The notes beneath the pieces were generated by a model. It saw nothing but the letters and a program-made list of their open reading frames with translations. It ran no database searches and was not told where the DNA came from. Positions 54,501 through 62,694 of a DNA stretch of 64,000 bases are shown here, piece after piece. Both the position numbers and the translations under genes were made by a program. The stretch's first letter is position 1. The number at the start of each line of letters is the position of its first letter. Origin of the DNA: Methylobacterium sp. CB376 (lineage in GTDB: Bacteria; Pseudomonadota; Alphaproteobacteria; Rhizobiales; Beijerinckiaceae); the NCBI RefSeq assembly GCF_029714205.1, contig NZ_CP121648.1, positions 3,242,001 to 3,306,000 on the forward strand, given 5' to 3'.

Positions 54501-54583
54501 GCACCTTGCGGGTGTCGAGCCGCAAGCACGAGGGCACGCTGGTGGAGGTGCTGTTCCCGCCCGCCCGGGTGCTCGCGATCTGA
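51521..54583 (+). CDS. large PAS-domain sensor histidine kinase (PdhS-like), soluble
   Basis: The 1020-residue protein has no obvious transmembrane segment. Residues 30-160 and 170-270 form PAS-like units (MRFLWRSDAEGRIVEATEAL). Residues 360-470 are a Pro/Ala/Glu-rich linker. 520-650 and 660-770 are PAS domains (VLDRLPIGILVHQGEEVLLA, AVLDAVTDGVVTLDERGRVI). The catalytic core has phosphoacceptor His798 (FLATISHEIRTPLNAILGFT), N box (LNLIANAIKFTDAGG), DTGIGMTPDEVE and GTGLGLPLTKALVE. The helix after His (GPIGNERYRDYLRDIRSSGE) is like those of DivJ/PleC/PdhS kinases that phosphorylate DivK. ATG 51521 may be replaced by GTG 51581. Confidence 0.88.
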   Translation: MVAERRIVRSGVNRADWGAAVDEGALFEAKIAALTALPALARLTAGRPIACLFLDESAERVLHHSPAAKGLRDAIADPQGRIDRDLDVPRQLRGLRHLAPDGEKPRLSRLRIDPGGLAPPLVCACLVVSLPGDRRALALIPTDPLPALRPRRRHAVPAPAPPSPPVSGTGAAPMRFLWRSDAEGRIVEATEALTGLVGRTPLGRSWAELLADTVQGTSDDLAAALAARRTFRALPVLWRFDGTERGVAVDLSGAPRLGEGRAFAGFSGFGVIRPDRVAPMPPARAAAPAKPSLRERAAAVIAIGRASAPEEPGRAATWEPPPVPELPAFASLAGATLAGFAGMMAATPLNAFGLGWPFCLDEEGSAEPPTRKDAEPVAAAAAPRASAEPVAQAAPEPVVQAAPEPPLAPPEPDAAPSPGPETRPEPAAGDGEAGRRPEAAGHDETPAPAAEPAPEVPRPLAPGQLSLNEHAAFREIARILGARFAGDAPQDGPSPARDAEEAPRRAGAVTPFPALALARAPERGPSTAGEVARVLDRLPIGILVHQGEEVLLANRALLCLADYESAEALTAAGGAGSLFRGRDPASLAVGEGDPAGGADHPVVLATRTGEALPVAAVLTPVEWGGAPASLLALRRLPEEDPARHLRAAELERARQEARLRESEAVLDAVTDGVVTLDERGRVIALNKGAAALFGHEPREVSGEDLTVLFAQDGRPAIRAALERARAGEPASTEVAAEGGEPILALTLAPLAQEEPRRFSVLLRDVSAARRTEAELLRAKRAAEAASSQKSDFLATISHEIRTPLNAILGFTEVMMEEQFGPIGNERYRDYLRDIRSSGEHVVSLVTDLLDLAKIEAGHLDLHFTGVVLNDLVGASVSLMQPQAARQRVVVRTSFANGLRPVLGDQRSLRQAALNLIANAIKFTDAGGQVIVSTAMTDRGGVALRVRDTGIGMTPDEVETALQPFRQVATAQNRRGRGTGLGLPLTKALVEANRGTLRVSSRKHEGTLVEVLFPPARVLAI

Positions 54584-54679
54584 GCTCTCCGCCCGCCTCG
54601 GCCCCTTCCCGTTCGCCGGATCGGCGCTAAACTTGTGCAGTGCGGCAAAGCTCGCCCGCTGCCGCAAGGGACCTGCGTC

Positions 54680-55996
54680 ATGCCGCTCCGCCCGCTGCGC
54701 CCCCTCCTCGCCGGCCTCCTTGTCGGCCTCCTCGCCGCCGCGCCGCTCCCGGCCGCCGCCGAGGGCGTGGCGATCGCCCTGCTCACGGAGCGCACCGGGC
54801 CCGCTGCGGCCACCGGGATCCCGCTGGCCAACGGCTTCGCCGACTACCTGACGATGCTCAACCAGCGCGACGGGGGCCTCGGCGGGCAGCGGGTGACGGT
54901 CACGGAATGCGAGACCGGCGGCAACCTGGAGCGGGGCCTCGCCTGCTACGAGGAGGCCCGGCGGGCCGGCGCCGTCGCGATCAATCCCGGCGGGGTCGAC
55001 CTCGCCCTCGCCCTGCTCGGCCGGAGCGCCGCCGACCGCATCCCCCTCGTCTCGGTCCCGGCCGGCCCGGCGCTCGCGGCGGCCGGCCAGCGCTTCCCCT
55101 ACGCCTTCGCGCCCCCGGCCACCGCCTGGGACGGGCTCACGGTCGCCCTCGCCTTCCTGACCAACGCCCCGGAGGGGCTGGAGGGGCGGCGCGTCGCCTA
55201 CCTGCACCGGGACACGCCGGCCGGCCGCGACCCCGTGCCGGTGATGGAGGGGCTGGCCGGGGAACTGGGTTTCAGCCTGCGCAGCTACGCCCTGCCCGAG
55301 CCGCCGGAGGGCGCCGGCATCTGGCGCGGCGTCAAGGCCGCCTCCCCCGACATCCTGATCCTCGACGGCTCGGCCGGGCTCGCGGGCGATCCGGTCGGGG
55401 ACGCCCGCGCGGCCGGGATCCCGCTCAATCGCGTCATCGCGCTCGGCAGCCCGAGCGCCGAGGCCCTGCGCCAGGCCGGTCCCGCCGCGCGGGGCTTCCG
55501 CGAGATCACTTGGCATGCGGCGACCGACAGCTTCCCGGCCTTCGACCAGATCGACCTCCTGGCCATCGATGCCGGCCTCTCGCGCACGGAGAAGGACGAG
55601 GCGACGGGCCTGCTCTACAACCGGGGCGTCTACGCGGCCGTGGTCACGGCGGAGGGGATCCGCAACGCGCAGCGCCGCGCCAGGGGCGAGCCCCTCGACG
55701 GCGACGCGGTCCGGCGCGGGCTCGAAGCGGTCCAGATCGACGGGGCGCGCTGGAAGGAACTCGGCCTGACCGGCTTCGCGGCGACCCTGCGGCTGTCCTG
55801 CGGCGACCATAGCGGGCACCTCGCGGGCCTCGTCCTGGAGTGGAACGGCGCCAAGTGGGTTCAGGTCAGCGACAAGATCGCCCCCCTGCGCCAGCGCCTG
55901 CGGCCGCGCCTGGAGGCCGCCGCCCGGGCCTTCGTCGAGGGCGCGGCCGCGGGCGGGCCCTGGCCGGAGCGGCCCGAACCCTGCGAGCGCTCGTGA
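54680..55996 (+). CDS. branched-chain amino acid-type ABC transporter substrate-binding protein
   Basis: ATG 54680 behind AAGGGA gives 438 residues with a signal peptide (LRPLLAGLLVGLLAAAPLPA, cut after AAA). The Leu/Ile/Val-binding fold is seen in VAIALLTERTGPAAATGIPL, GFADYLTMLNQRDGGLGGQR and VTVTECETGGNLERGLACYE. It is periplasmic. In other methylotrophs similar proteins lie near urea or amide importers, but here no permease or ATPase is adjacent, so the ligand is unknown. Confidence 0.87.
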   Translation: MPLRPLRPLLAGLLVGLLAAAPLPAAAEGVAIALLTERTGPAAATGIPLANGFADYLTMLNQRDGGLGGQRVTVTECETGGNLERGLACYEEARRAGAVAINPGGVDLALALLGRSAADRIPLVSVPAGPALAAAGQRFPYAFAPPATAWDGLTVALAFLTNAPEGLEGRRVAYLHRDTPAGRDPVPVMEGLAGELGFSLRSYALPEPPEGAGIWRGVKAASPDILILDGSAGLAGDPVGDARAAGIPLNRVIALGSPSAEALRQAGPAARGFREITWHAATDSFPAFDQIDLLAIDAGLSRTEKDEATGLLYNRGVYAAVVTAEGIRNAQRRARGEPLDGDAVRRGLEAVQIDGARWKELGLTGFAATLRLSCGDHSGHLAGLVLEWNGAKWVQVSDKIAPLRQRLRPRLEAAARAFVEGAAAGGPWPERPEPCERS

Positions 55997-56190
55997 GGCG
56001 CCCGGCGGCGGGGCCGGTCCCGACGCGCCGCCAACGAGGCGGCGGGACGCGGCCGCGCCGCTGATTCGGCCCGGGCGCCGCGCGAGGGCTGCACCGCCGC
56101 GCAAAAGCCGCTATGGCTCCGAGCGCCGCGTCCCGGGCGTCTTCCCGCGAGACCGGGCCGCGGCCCAGAATCGGAGGACTCGCCCCCGCG

Positions 56191-57531
56191 ATGACAACCA
56201 CATTCCGCGCCGCCCCCGACGCCCTCGCGTCGCAGAATCCAACCATCGCCGCCTTCGACACCAGGGCCCGCATCCGCGCCATCATCGGCTCGTCCTCGGG
56301 CAACTTGGTCGAGTGGTACGATTTCTACGCCTATGCGTTCACGGCGATCTACTTCAAGGACGCGTTCTTCCCCGGCGCCGACCCGACCGTCCAGCTCATC
56401 AACACCGCGGCGGTCTTCGCCATCGGCTTCCTGATGCGGCCGATCGGCGGCTGGCTGTTCGGGCGCATCGCCGACCGGCTGGGGCGCAAGAACTCCATGC
56501 TGATCTCCGTGCTGATGATGTGCCTCGGCTCGCTGATCATCGCGGTGCTGCCGACCTACGGGCAGATCGGGCTCCTCGCCCCGGTCCTGCTGCTCCTCGC
56601 CCGCATGGCGCAGGGGCTCTCGGTGGGGGGCGAGTACGGCACCAGCGCCACCTACATGAGCGAGGTCGCCCTGAAGGGGCGGCGCGGCTTCTACGGCTCC
56701 TTCCAGTACGTCACGCTGATCGGGGGCCAGCTCCTCGCCTCGCTGGTGGTCGTGCTGGTCACCCTCGGACTCTCCGACCGCGAGATGAGCGCCTGGGGCT
56801 GGCGCATCCCCTTCCTCATCGGCGCCCTCGCGGCGGTCGTGGCGCTCTACCTGCGGCGCTCCCTGCACGAGACCTCGACCGCCGAGACGCGCGGGGCGCA
56901 GGAGGCCGGCAGCGTCCGGGCACTCTGGCAGCACCACCGCCGCGCCTTCCTGACGGTGCTCGGCTACACCGCCGGCGGCTCGCTCATCTTCTACACCTTC
57001 ACCACCTACATGCAGAAGTATCTCGTCAACACCGCCCACATGGACAAGAAGACCGCGAACTACGTCATGACCGCGGTGCTCTTCACCTACATGGTGGTGC
57101 AGCCGCTGTTCGGGATGTTCGCCGACCGGTTCGGGCGCAAGACCGCGATGCTGATCTTCGGCGCGTCCACCACGGCGCTGACGGTGCCGCTGCTGCACGC
57201 GATCGGCGGCACCACGGACCCGTTCCTCGCCTACGCGCTGATCACGGCGGCGCTGCTCTGCGTCTCCTTCTACACCTCGATCAGCGGGCTGGTGAAGGCG
57301 GAGATGTTCCCGGCCGAGGTGCGGGCGCTCGGCGTCGGCCTGTCCTACGCCATCGCCAACGCGCTGTTCGGCGGCTCGGCGGAATTCGTGGCCCTCTCCT
57401 TCAAGGATTGGGGCGTGGAGACGTGGTTCTTCTGGTACGTGACGCTCATGTGCGCGATCGCCTTCCTGACCTCGCTGCAGATGCCCGACAGCCGCCGCTC
57501 CGGATACCTTCAGGGCGACGGCACCGCCTGA
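56191..57531 (+). CDS. MHS-family MFS transporter (alpha-ketoglutarate permease-like)
   Basis: ATG 56191 gives 446 residues with 12 predicted membrane segments. Metabolite:H+ symporter features are [20 protein letters not shown] in TM1, the loop [20 protein letters not shown] between TM2 and TM3, [20 protein letters not shown], and [14 protein letters not shown] in the second half. Close relatives take up dicarboxylates such as 2-oxoglutarate. It lies near acs and actP, so all three may belong to organic acid use. Confidence 0.9.
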   Translation: MTTTFRAAPDALASQNPTIAAFDTRARIRAIIGSSSGNLVEWYDFYAYAFTAIYFKDAFFPGADPTVQLINTAAVFAIGFLMRPIGGWLFGRIADRLGRKNSMLISVLMMCLGSLIIAVLPTYGQIGLLAPVLLLLARMAQGLSVGGEYGTSATYMSEVALKGRRGFYGSFQYVTLIGGQLLASLVVVLVTLGLSDREMSAWGWRIPFLIGALAAVVALYLRRSLHETSTAETRGAQEAGSVRALWQHHRRAFLTVLGYTAGGSLIFYTFTTYMQKYLVNTAHMDKKTANYVMTAVLFTYMVVQPLFGMFADRFGRKTAMLIFGASTTALTVPLLHAIGGTTDPFLAYALITAALLCVSFYTSISGLVKAEMFPAEVRALGVGLSYAIANALFGGSAEFVALSFKDWGVETWFFWYVTLMCAIAFLTSLQMPDSRRSGYLQGDGTA

Positions 57532-57595
57532 ACCGGGGCCGGGGCAGGGCGTTGACCCGGCGGGATCTCCGCTCACCAGCACAAAGGATCGCGCG

Positions 57596-57853
57596 ATGCG
57601 CCTCCCCCGCCTCCTCGCCCTCGGGTTGCTCGCCGCCACCCTCGGCGCCGGGCCGCTCGCCGCTCAGAATGCCGATCCGGGCGCCGCCCCGGCGGAGCCC
57701 GGATCGACCGGCACCGTCAACCGCAACGTCATGGCGACCGGGCAGACCAAGCCGCCCGGCCGCGCCGCCGCCCCGCGCGAGGCCAACCAGCCCGACCGGG
57801 TGAAGGAGCTCAACCGCAAGGTGGATACCGGCATCTGCATCGGCTGCGACTGA
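57596..57853 (+). CDS. small exported protein with C-terminal CIGC motif
   Basis: The 85-residue product has a signal peptide (MRLPRLLALGLLAATLGAGP, cut after AAQ) and a Pro/Ala-rich mature part ending VDTGICIGCD, with two Cys that could form a disulfide. No family is recognised. Its TGA stop is the first three bases of an intergenic repeat (57851). Confidence 0.65.
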   Translation: MRLPRLLALGLLAATLGAGPLAAQNADPGAAPAEPGSTGTVNRNVMATGQTKPPGRAAAPREANQPDRVKELNRKVDTGICIGCD

Positions 57854-58010
57854 TCCGACATCCGACGGATTGCTTCGCCATCTCCCCTTTCGGCCATGCG
57901 GATTTCGGCGTCGCTCAAACGCCGCGCGGGCGTGCCAGACGACATCCGACGGATTGCTTCGCAATGCGGATGTCGGCTTCGCTCAAACGCCGCGCGGGCT
58001 CGTCATCCGC
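57851..58010. repeat. two tandem units of an intergenic repeat
   Basis: CATCCGACGGATTGCTTCG occurs at about 57859 and again at 57943. Each copy is followed by a variant of GCGGATNTCGGCNTCGCTCA and AACGCCGCGCGGGC. The first unit is about 85 bp and the second shorter. The CTCAAACGCCGCGCGGGC part is shared with the repeats near 21770 and 38510. Confidence 0.75.
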
Positions 58011-58286
58011 TGTCCGGACGATCACGTCCGGACGGCGTCTGATACAGGTCAAGGCCGCGGCCGGCGTGGCCGTGCCAGGGAGGGAAGCGACGGTGCGGGA
58101 AGGCGCGCTCCCGGGAGCGGTCGGCCCCGCGCCGCGCCAAGCGGCCGGCCCTGCAACGCGGCTCATCCGAAAGGCGTTAGACGGAAGAATCCGTTGCAGG
58201 CCGGCCGCTCGCGGGATTAACACCTAAGCACAAGCACCGGACTCCGAAACGAACGGTCCGGCTAAGGTGAAGAGAGGGAGAGCGCC
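57854..58286. other. acs upstream region
   Basis: No gene is recognised. The first half is the tandem repeat. The second half (58010-58286), GC-rich with an AT-richer end (GCACCGGACTCCGAAACGAA), is the likely acs promoter and leader. Confidence 0.5.
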
Positions 58287-60236
58287 ATGACTCAACGGAT
58301 CGTCGCGGTGCCGGCCGCCGTCAAGGAGCGGGCATATATCGATGAGGCCAAGTATCGCGCTTGGTATGAGGCTTCGATTAACGATCCCGAAGGATTCTGG
58401 CGCGAGCACGGCAAGCGGATCGACTGGTTCAAGCCCTACACCAAGGTGAAGGAGACCGATTTCGGTCCGGGCAACGTCTCGATCCGCTGGTTCGCGGACG
58501 GCGTCACCAACGTCGCGCACAATTGCATCGACCGCCACCTGGCCACGCGCGGTGATCAGGTCGCGATCATCTGGGAGGGCGACGATCCCTCCGAGTCCCG
58601 CAGCATCACCTACCGCGAACTGCACGCGGAGGTCTGCCGGATGGCGAACGTCCTGCGCAACCGCGGCGTCGGCAAGGGCGACCGGGTCACCATCTACTTG
58701 CCGATGATTCCCGAGGCGGCCTTCGCCATGCTGGCCTGCGCGCGGCTCGGCGCCATCCACTCGATCGTCTTCGGCGGCTTCTCGCCCGATTCGCTCGCCG
58801 GCCGCATCGAGGGCTGCGCCTCCAAGCTGGTGATCACCGCGGACGAGGGCCTGCGCGGCGGCCGCAAGGTGCCGCTCAAGGCCAATGTCGACGCGGCGAT
58901 CCAGCGCCTGCCGCGGGACAGCGTCGACCACGTCATCGTGGTGCGCCGCACCGGCGGCAGCGTCGCCATGGAGGCGGGGCGCGACGTCTACTACGACGAC
59001 GCCGCCCGCGAGGTCACCGACGAGTGCCCGGTGGAGCACGTCGAGGCCGAGCACCCGCTCTTCCTGCTCTACACGTCGGGCTCGACCGGCCAGCCGAAGG
59101 GCGTCGTCCACACCACCGGCGGCTACCTCGTCTACGCCTCGATGACGCACCAATACGTCTTCGACTATCACGAGGGCGAGGTCTACTGGTGCACGGCCGA
59201 TGTCGGCTGGGTGACGGGCCATTCCTACATCGTGTACGGGCCGCTCGCGAACGGCGCCACGACCCTGATGTTCGAGGGCATCCCGACCTACCCCTCGGTC
59301 TCCCGGTTCTGGGACGTGGTCGACAAGCACAAGGTCAACATCTTCTACACCGCCCCGACCGCCATCCGCTCCCTGATGGGCGCGGGCGAGGAGCCGGTGA
59401 AGAAGGCCTCGCGGTCGACGCTGCGCGTCCTCGGCTCGGTCGGCGAGCCGATCAACCCCGAGGCCTGGGAATGGTACTACCGGGTCGTCGGCGACGAGCG
59501 CTGCCCGATCGTCGACACGTGGTGGCAGACCGAGACCGGCGGCATCCTGATCTCGCCGCTGCCCGGGGCCACCGCCCTCAAGCCCGGCTCGGCCACCCAG
59601 CCCTTCTTCGGCGTCAAGCCGGTGGTGGTGGACGGCGACAACAAGGTGCTGGAGGGCGCCTGCGAGGGCAACCTCTGCCTCGCCGATTCCTGGCCGGGCC
59701 AGATGCGCACCGTCTGGGGCGACCACGAGCGCTTCGTGCAGACCTACTTCTCGACCTTCCCGGGCCGCTACTTCTCGGGCGACGGCTGCCGCCGCGACGA
59801 GGACGGCTACTACTGGATCACGGGCCGGGTCGACGACGTCATCAACGTCTCGGGCCACCGCATGGGCACGGCCGAGGTGGAATCCTCGCTGGTGGCGCAT
59901 CCGAAAGTCTCGGAAGCCGCGGTGGTGGGCTATCCCCACAGCCTCAAGGGCCAGGGCATCTACGCCTACGTCACCCTGATGAACGGCGAGGAGCCGACCG
60001 AGGCGCTGCGCAAGGAACTGGTCGCCTGGGTGCGCAAGGATATCGGGCCGATCGCCTCGCCGGACCTGATCCAGTTCGCCCCCGGCCTGCCCAAGACCCG
60101 CTCGGGCAAGATCATGCGGCGCATCCTGCGCAAGATCGCCGAGGACGACTTCTCCTCGCTGGGTGACACCTCGACCCTCGCCGATCCCGGCGTGGTCGAC
60201 GACCTGATCGAGAACCGGCAGAACCGCGCCGGCTGA
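58287..60236 (+). CDS. acs: acetyl-CoA synthetase
   Basis: The 649-residue enzyme activates acetate to acetyl-CoA through acetyl-AMP. Motifs: [20 protein letters not shown] (P-loop-like AMP binding), [16 protein letters not shown], the hinge region [20 protein letters not shown], and the C-terminal [16 protein letters not shown] with the Lys whose acetylation switches the enzyme off in well-studied homologues. The length is standard. A strong terminator follows, then the acetate transporter genes. Confidence 0.97.
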   Translation: MTQRIVAVPAAVKERAYIDEAKYRAWYEASINDPEGFWREHGKRIDWFKPYTKVKETDFGPGNVSIRWFADGVTNVAHNCIDRHLATRGDQVAIIWEGDDPSESRSITYRELHAEVCRMANVLRNRGVGKGDRVTIYLPMIPEAAFAMLACARLGAIHSIVFGGFSPDSLAGRIEGCASKLVITADEGLRGGRKVPLKANVDAAIQRLPRDSVDHVIVVRRTGGSVAMEAGRDVYYDDAAREVTDECPVEHVEAEHPLFLLYTSGSTGQPKGVVHTTGGYLVYASMTHQYVFDYHEGEVYWCTADVGWVTGHSYIVYGPLANGATTLMFEGIPTYPSVSRFWDVVDKHKVNIFYTAPTAIRSLMGAGEEPVKKASRSTLRVLGSVGEPINPEAWEWYYRVVGDERCPIVDTWWQTETGGILISPLPGATALKPGSATQPFFGVKPVVVDGDNKVLEGACEGNLCLADSWPGQMRTVWGDHERFVQTYFSTFPGRYFSGDGCRRDEDGYYWITGRVDDVINVSGHRMGTAEVESSLVAHPKVSEAAVVGYPHSLKGQGIYAYVTLMNGEEPTEALRKELVAWVRKDIGPIASPDLIQFAPGLPKTRSGKIMRRILRKIAEDDFSSLGDTSTLADPGVVDDLIENRQNRAG

Positions 60237-60558
60237 GGTCGCCCCGCCCGCGGCGAGCGCTCGCCGCGGGCAAGGCGCGATCGCAGATCGTCACGTCAAG
60301 CTTGGCCACGAGAATCGCTCAATCCGCTACAACCTTCGTCGGATTGAGCGATTTTTCAGACTATCCGCCCTGGTCAACAGGTCTGAATTCAGCCAAACGC
60401 GGTGGCGGGCCGCACCCGCCGCGCCGGGTGCGGCTTTCTGTTTGCACGCGACAGCGATCAGTTCATTCTACCGGCAATGACAGCGCCCGACCCGACGGAT
60501 TCGTCTGGCGGGACCGGTCGCGCCATGCGCGCCGCAACACTCACGGGAGGTCGTCACC
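60237..60558. other. intergenic region between acs and DUF485
   Basis: It holds the terminator at 60313-60356 and then about 200 bases upstream of the DUF485 gene. No gene is convincing. The stretch GCGACAGCGATCAGTTCATT near 60450 may be part of a promoter. Confidence 0.5.
60313..60356 (+). terminator. strong Rho-independent terminator after acs
   Basis: A perfect 14-bp stem (AATCGCTCAATCCG / CGGATTGAGCGATT) with a 13-base loop runs into TTTC. It lies 77 bp after the acs stop, so acs and the transporter genes are likely separate transcripts. Confidence 0.85.
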
Positions 60559-60867
60559 ATGTCCGGACCGGACACAACGCGTATCCTCAACAATCCGAAG
60601 TTCCGCGAGCTGGTGGCCGAGCGGACGCGCTTCGGCTGGCTGCTCTCGGCCATCATGCTGGGGATCTATCTCGGCTTCGTGCTCCTCGTGGCCTTCGCCA
60701 AGGGTTTCCTGGCGATGAAGATCGGGGCGGGCGTGACTTCGCTCGGCATCCTGCTCGGCGTGGCCGTGATCGTCTCGGCCTTCGTGCTGACCGGCATCTA
60801 CGTCCAGCGCGCGAACGGCCGCTTCGACGACCTCACCCGCGACCTCAACCGGGAGCTCGCCCGATGA
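60559..60867 (+). CDS. DUF485 inner-membrane protein (YjcH-like)
   Basis: The 102-residue protein has two membrane segments ([40 protein letters not shown]) and the family features [12 protein letters not shown] at the start and [20 protein letters not shown] at the end. It is encoded with ActP in many bacteria and is thought to assist it. ATG 60559 follows GGGAGG. Its stop overlaps the actP start by 4 bp. Confidence 0.92.
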   Translation: MSGPDTTRILNNPKFRELVAERTRFGWLLSAIMLGIYLGFVLLVAFAKGFLAMKIGAGVTSLGILLGVAVIVSAFVLTGIYVQRANGRFDDLTRDLNRELAR

Positions 60868-62555
60868 TTCGCCTGCGCCTCCCCGCCCTCGCGGCCCTCG
60901 CGCTCCTCGCCGCCGCCACCGCCGCGAGCGCGGCGGGTCCCGACCTCGGCGCGGTCCAGAAGCAGAACCTGAACTGGTCCGCCATCGGCATGTTCCTGCT
61001 GTTCGTGCTCGGCACGCTCGGCATCACCTACCGGGCCGCCGCGCAGACCCGCTCGGCCGCCGACTTCTACGCGGCGGGCGGCGGCATCTCGGCCGGCCAG
61101 AACGCGCTCGCCATCGCGGGCGACTACATGTCGGCGGCCTCGTTCCTGGGCATCTCGGGCCTGGTGTTCTCGTCGGGCTTCGACGGGCTGATCTACTCGA
61201 TCGGCTTCCTGGTCGGCTGGCCGATCGTGCTGTTCCTGATCGCCGAGCGGCTGCGCAACCTCGGCAAGTTCACCTTCGCGGACGTGGCCTCGTTCCGCCT
61301 CGACCAGACCCAGATCCGGGTCCTGTCGGCCACCGGCACCCTGGTGGTGGTCGCCTTCTACCTGATCGCCCAGATGGTCGGCGCCGGCAAATTGATCCAG
61401 CTCCTGTTCGGCCTCGACTACCTCTACGCGGTGGTGCTGGTCGGCATCCTGATGATCGTCTACGTCGCCTTCGGCGGCATGAAGGCGACGACCTGGGTGC
61501 AGATCATCAAGGCCTGCCTGCTGCTGGCGGGCGCGACCTTCATGGCCCTGGCGGTGCTGTGGCGCTACGGCTTCAACCCGGAAGCCCTGTTCGCCGCGGC
61601 GGTCAAGGAGCATCCCAAGCACGACGCCATCATGGCGCCGGGCGGCCTCGTCAGCGACCCGATCTCGGCCATCTCGCTCGGCATCGGCCTGATGTTCGGC
61701 ACCGCCGGCCTGCCCCACATCCTGATGCGGTTCTTCACCGTCTCGGACGCGCAGGCGGCCCGCAAGTCGGTGTTCTACGCGACCGGCCTGATCGCCTACT
61801 TCTACATCCTGACCTTCATCATCGGGTTCGGGGCGATCACCTTCCTGATGAACGATCCCTCCTACTTCAAGGCGGGGGCGGACGGCGCCTACGACCGCAT
61901 CGCCGGGCTGATCGGCGGCACCAACATGGCGGCGGTCCACCTCGCCAACGCCACCGGGGGCGCGCTCTTCCTCGGCTTCATCTCGGCGGTGGCCTTCGCG
62001 ACCATCCTGGCGGTGGTGGCGGGCCTGACCCTGGCGGGCGCCTCGGCGGTGAGCCACGACCTCTACGCGCAGGTCATCGCCCGCGGCCGGACCTCCGAGC
62101 AGAAGGAGGTGCGCCTGTCGAAGCTCTCCGCCGTGGTGATCGGCGTCGTGGCGATCGTGCTCGGCTACGTCTTCGAGAACCAGAACGTCGCCTTCATGGT
62201 CGGCCTCGCCTTCGCGGTGGCGGCGAGCTGCAACTTTCCGGTCCTGGCGATGTCGATCCTGTGGAAGGGCACGACCACCACCGGCGCCCTGGTCGGGGGC
62301 CTCGTCGGCCTGATCACCGCGGTGGCGATGGTGGTGCTGTCGAAGGCGGTCTGGGTCTCGACCCTGGGCTACTCCACGGCCCTGTTCCCCTACGACAACC
62401 CGGCCCTGTTCTCGATGCCGATCGCCTTCCTGGTGATCTGGGCGGTGTCGAAGGCCGACGCCAGCGCCCGGGCGCGCCGCGAGCGCGACAGCTTCGAGGC
62501 CCAGTACGTGCGCTCGGAGACCGGCATCGGGGCCGCCACCGCCCACGCCCATTGA
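60864..62555 (+). CDS. actP: cation/acetate symporter ActP
   Basis: ActP takes up acetate together with a cation. ATG 60864 gives 563 residues with a cleavable signal ([20 protein letters not shown]) and about 13 membrane segments of the sodium:solute symporter family. Motifs: [60 protein letters not shown] and [15 protein letters not shown]. The coupled DUF485 gene and nearby acs form an acetate assimilation set. Confidence 0.95.
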   Translation: MIRLRLPALAALALLAAATAASAAGPDLGAVQKQNLNWSAIGMFLLFVLGTLGITYRAAAQTRSAADFYAAGGGISAGQNALAIAGDYMSAASFLGISGLVFSSGFDGLIYSIGFLVGWPIVLFLIAERLRNLGKFTFADVASFRLDQTQIRVLSATGTLVVVAFYLIAQMVGAGKLIQLLFGLDYLYAVVLVGILMIVYVAFGGMKATTWVQIIKACLLLAGATFMALAVLWRYGFNPEALFAAAVKEHPKHDAIMAPGGLVSDPISAISLGIGLMFGTAGLPHILMRFFTVSDAQAARKSVFYATGLIAYFYILTFIIGFGAITFLMNDPSYFKAGADGAYDRIAGLIGGTNMAAVHLANATGGALFLGFISAVAFATILAVVAGLTLAGASAVSHDLYAQVIARGRTSEQKEVRLSKLSAVVIGVVAIVLGYVFENQNVAFMVGLAFAVAASCNFPVLAMSILWKGTTTTGALVGGLVGLITAVAMVVLSKAVWVSTLGYSTALFPYDNPALFSMPIAFLVIWAVSKADASARARRERDSFEAQYVRSETGIGAATAHAH

Positions 62556-62560
62556 GGGCC

Positions 62561-62595
62561 CGGCCCCTCCCCGCCCGGGCGGCGGCGAGGGGCCG
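62561..62595 (+). terminator. hairpin after actP
   Basis: CGGCCCCTC and GAGGGGCCG form a 9-bp stem around a 17-base, GC-rich loop that can extend the pairing. It begins 6 bp after the actP stop. No T-run follows, so termination strength is uncertain. Confidence 0.4.
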
Positions 62596-62694
62596 CCCGG
62601 TGACGCGGATGGCGGGGTCGGCCCGATGAACGGGTCCGCTCCCGCCTCCGTCCCTCGCCCGGGAGCCACGCCCCCGCGCGACACGCCCTCCGCT

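Noticed and set aside
51440..56104. A 1554-codon open frame on the minus strand opposite the PAS kinase and the binding protein
   Set aside because: It is Arg/Ala/Gly-rich low-complexity translation from the antisense of high-GC genes. The plus-strand genes show real domains and active-site motifs.
57851..58010. CRISPR array
   Set aside because: There are only two unequal repeat units without uniform spacers, and no cas genes are in the window.
58224..62684. Long minus-strand open frames opposite acs and actP
   Set aside because: They are mirror frames of well-conserved genes in GC-rich DNA.
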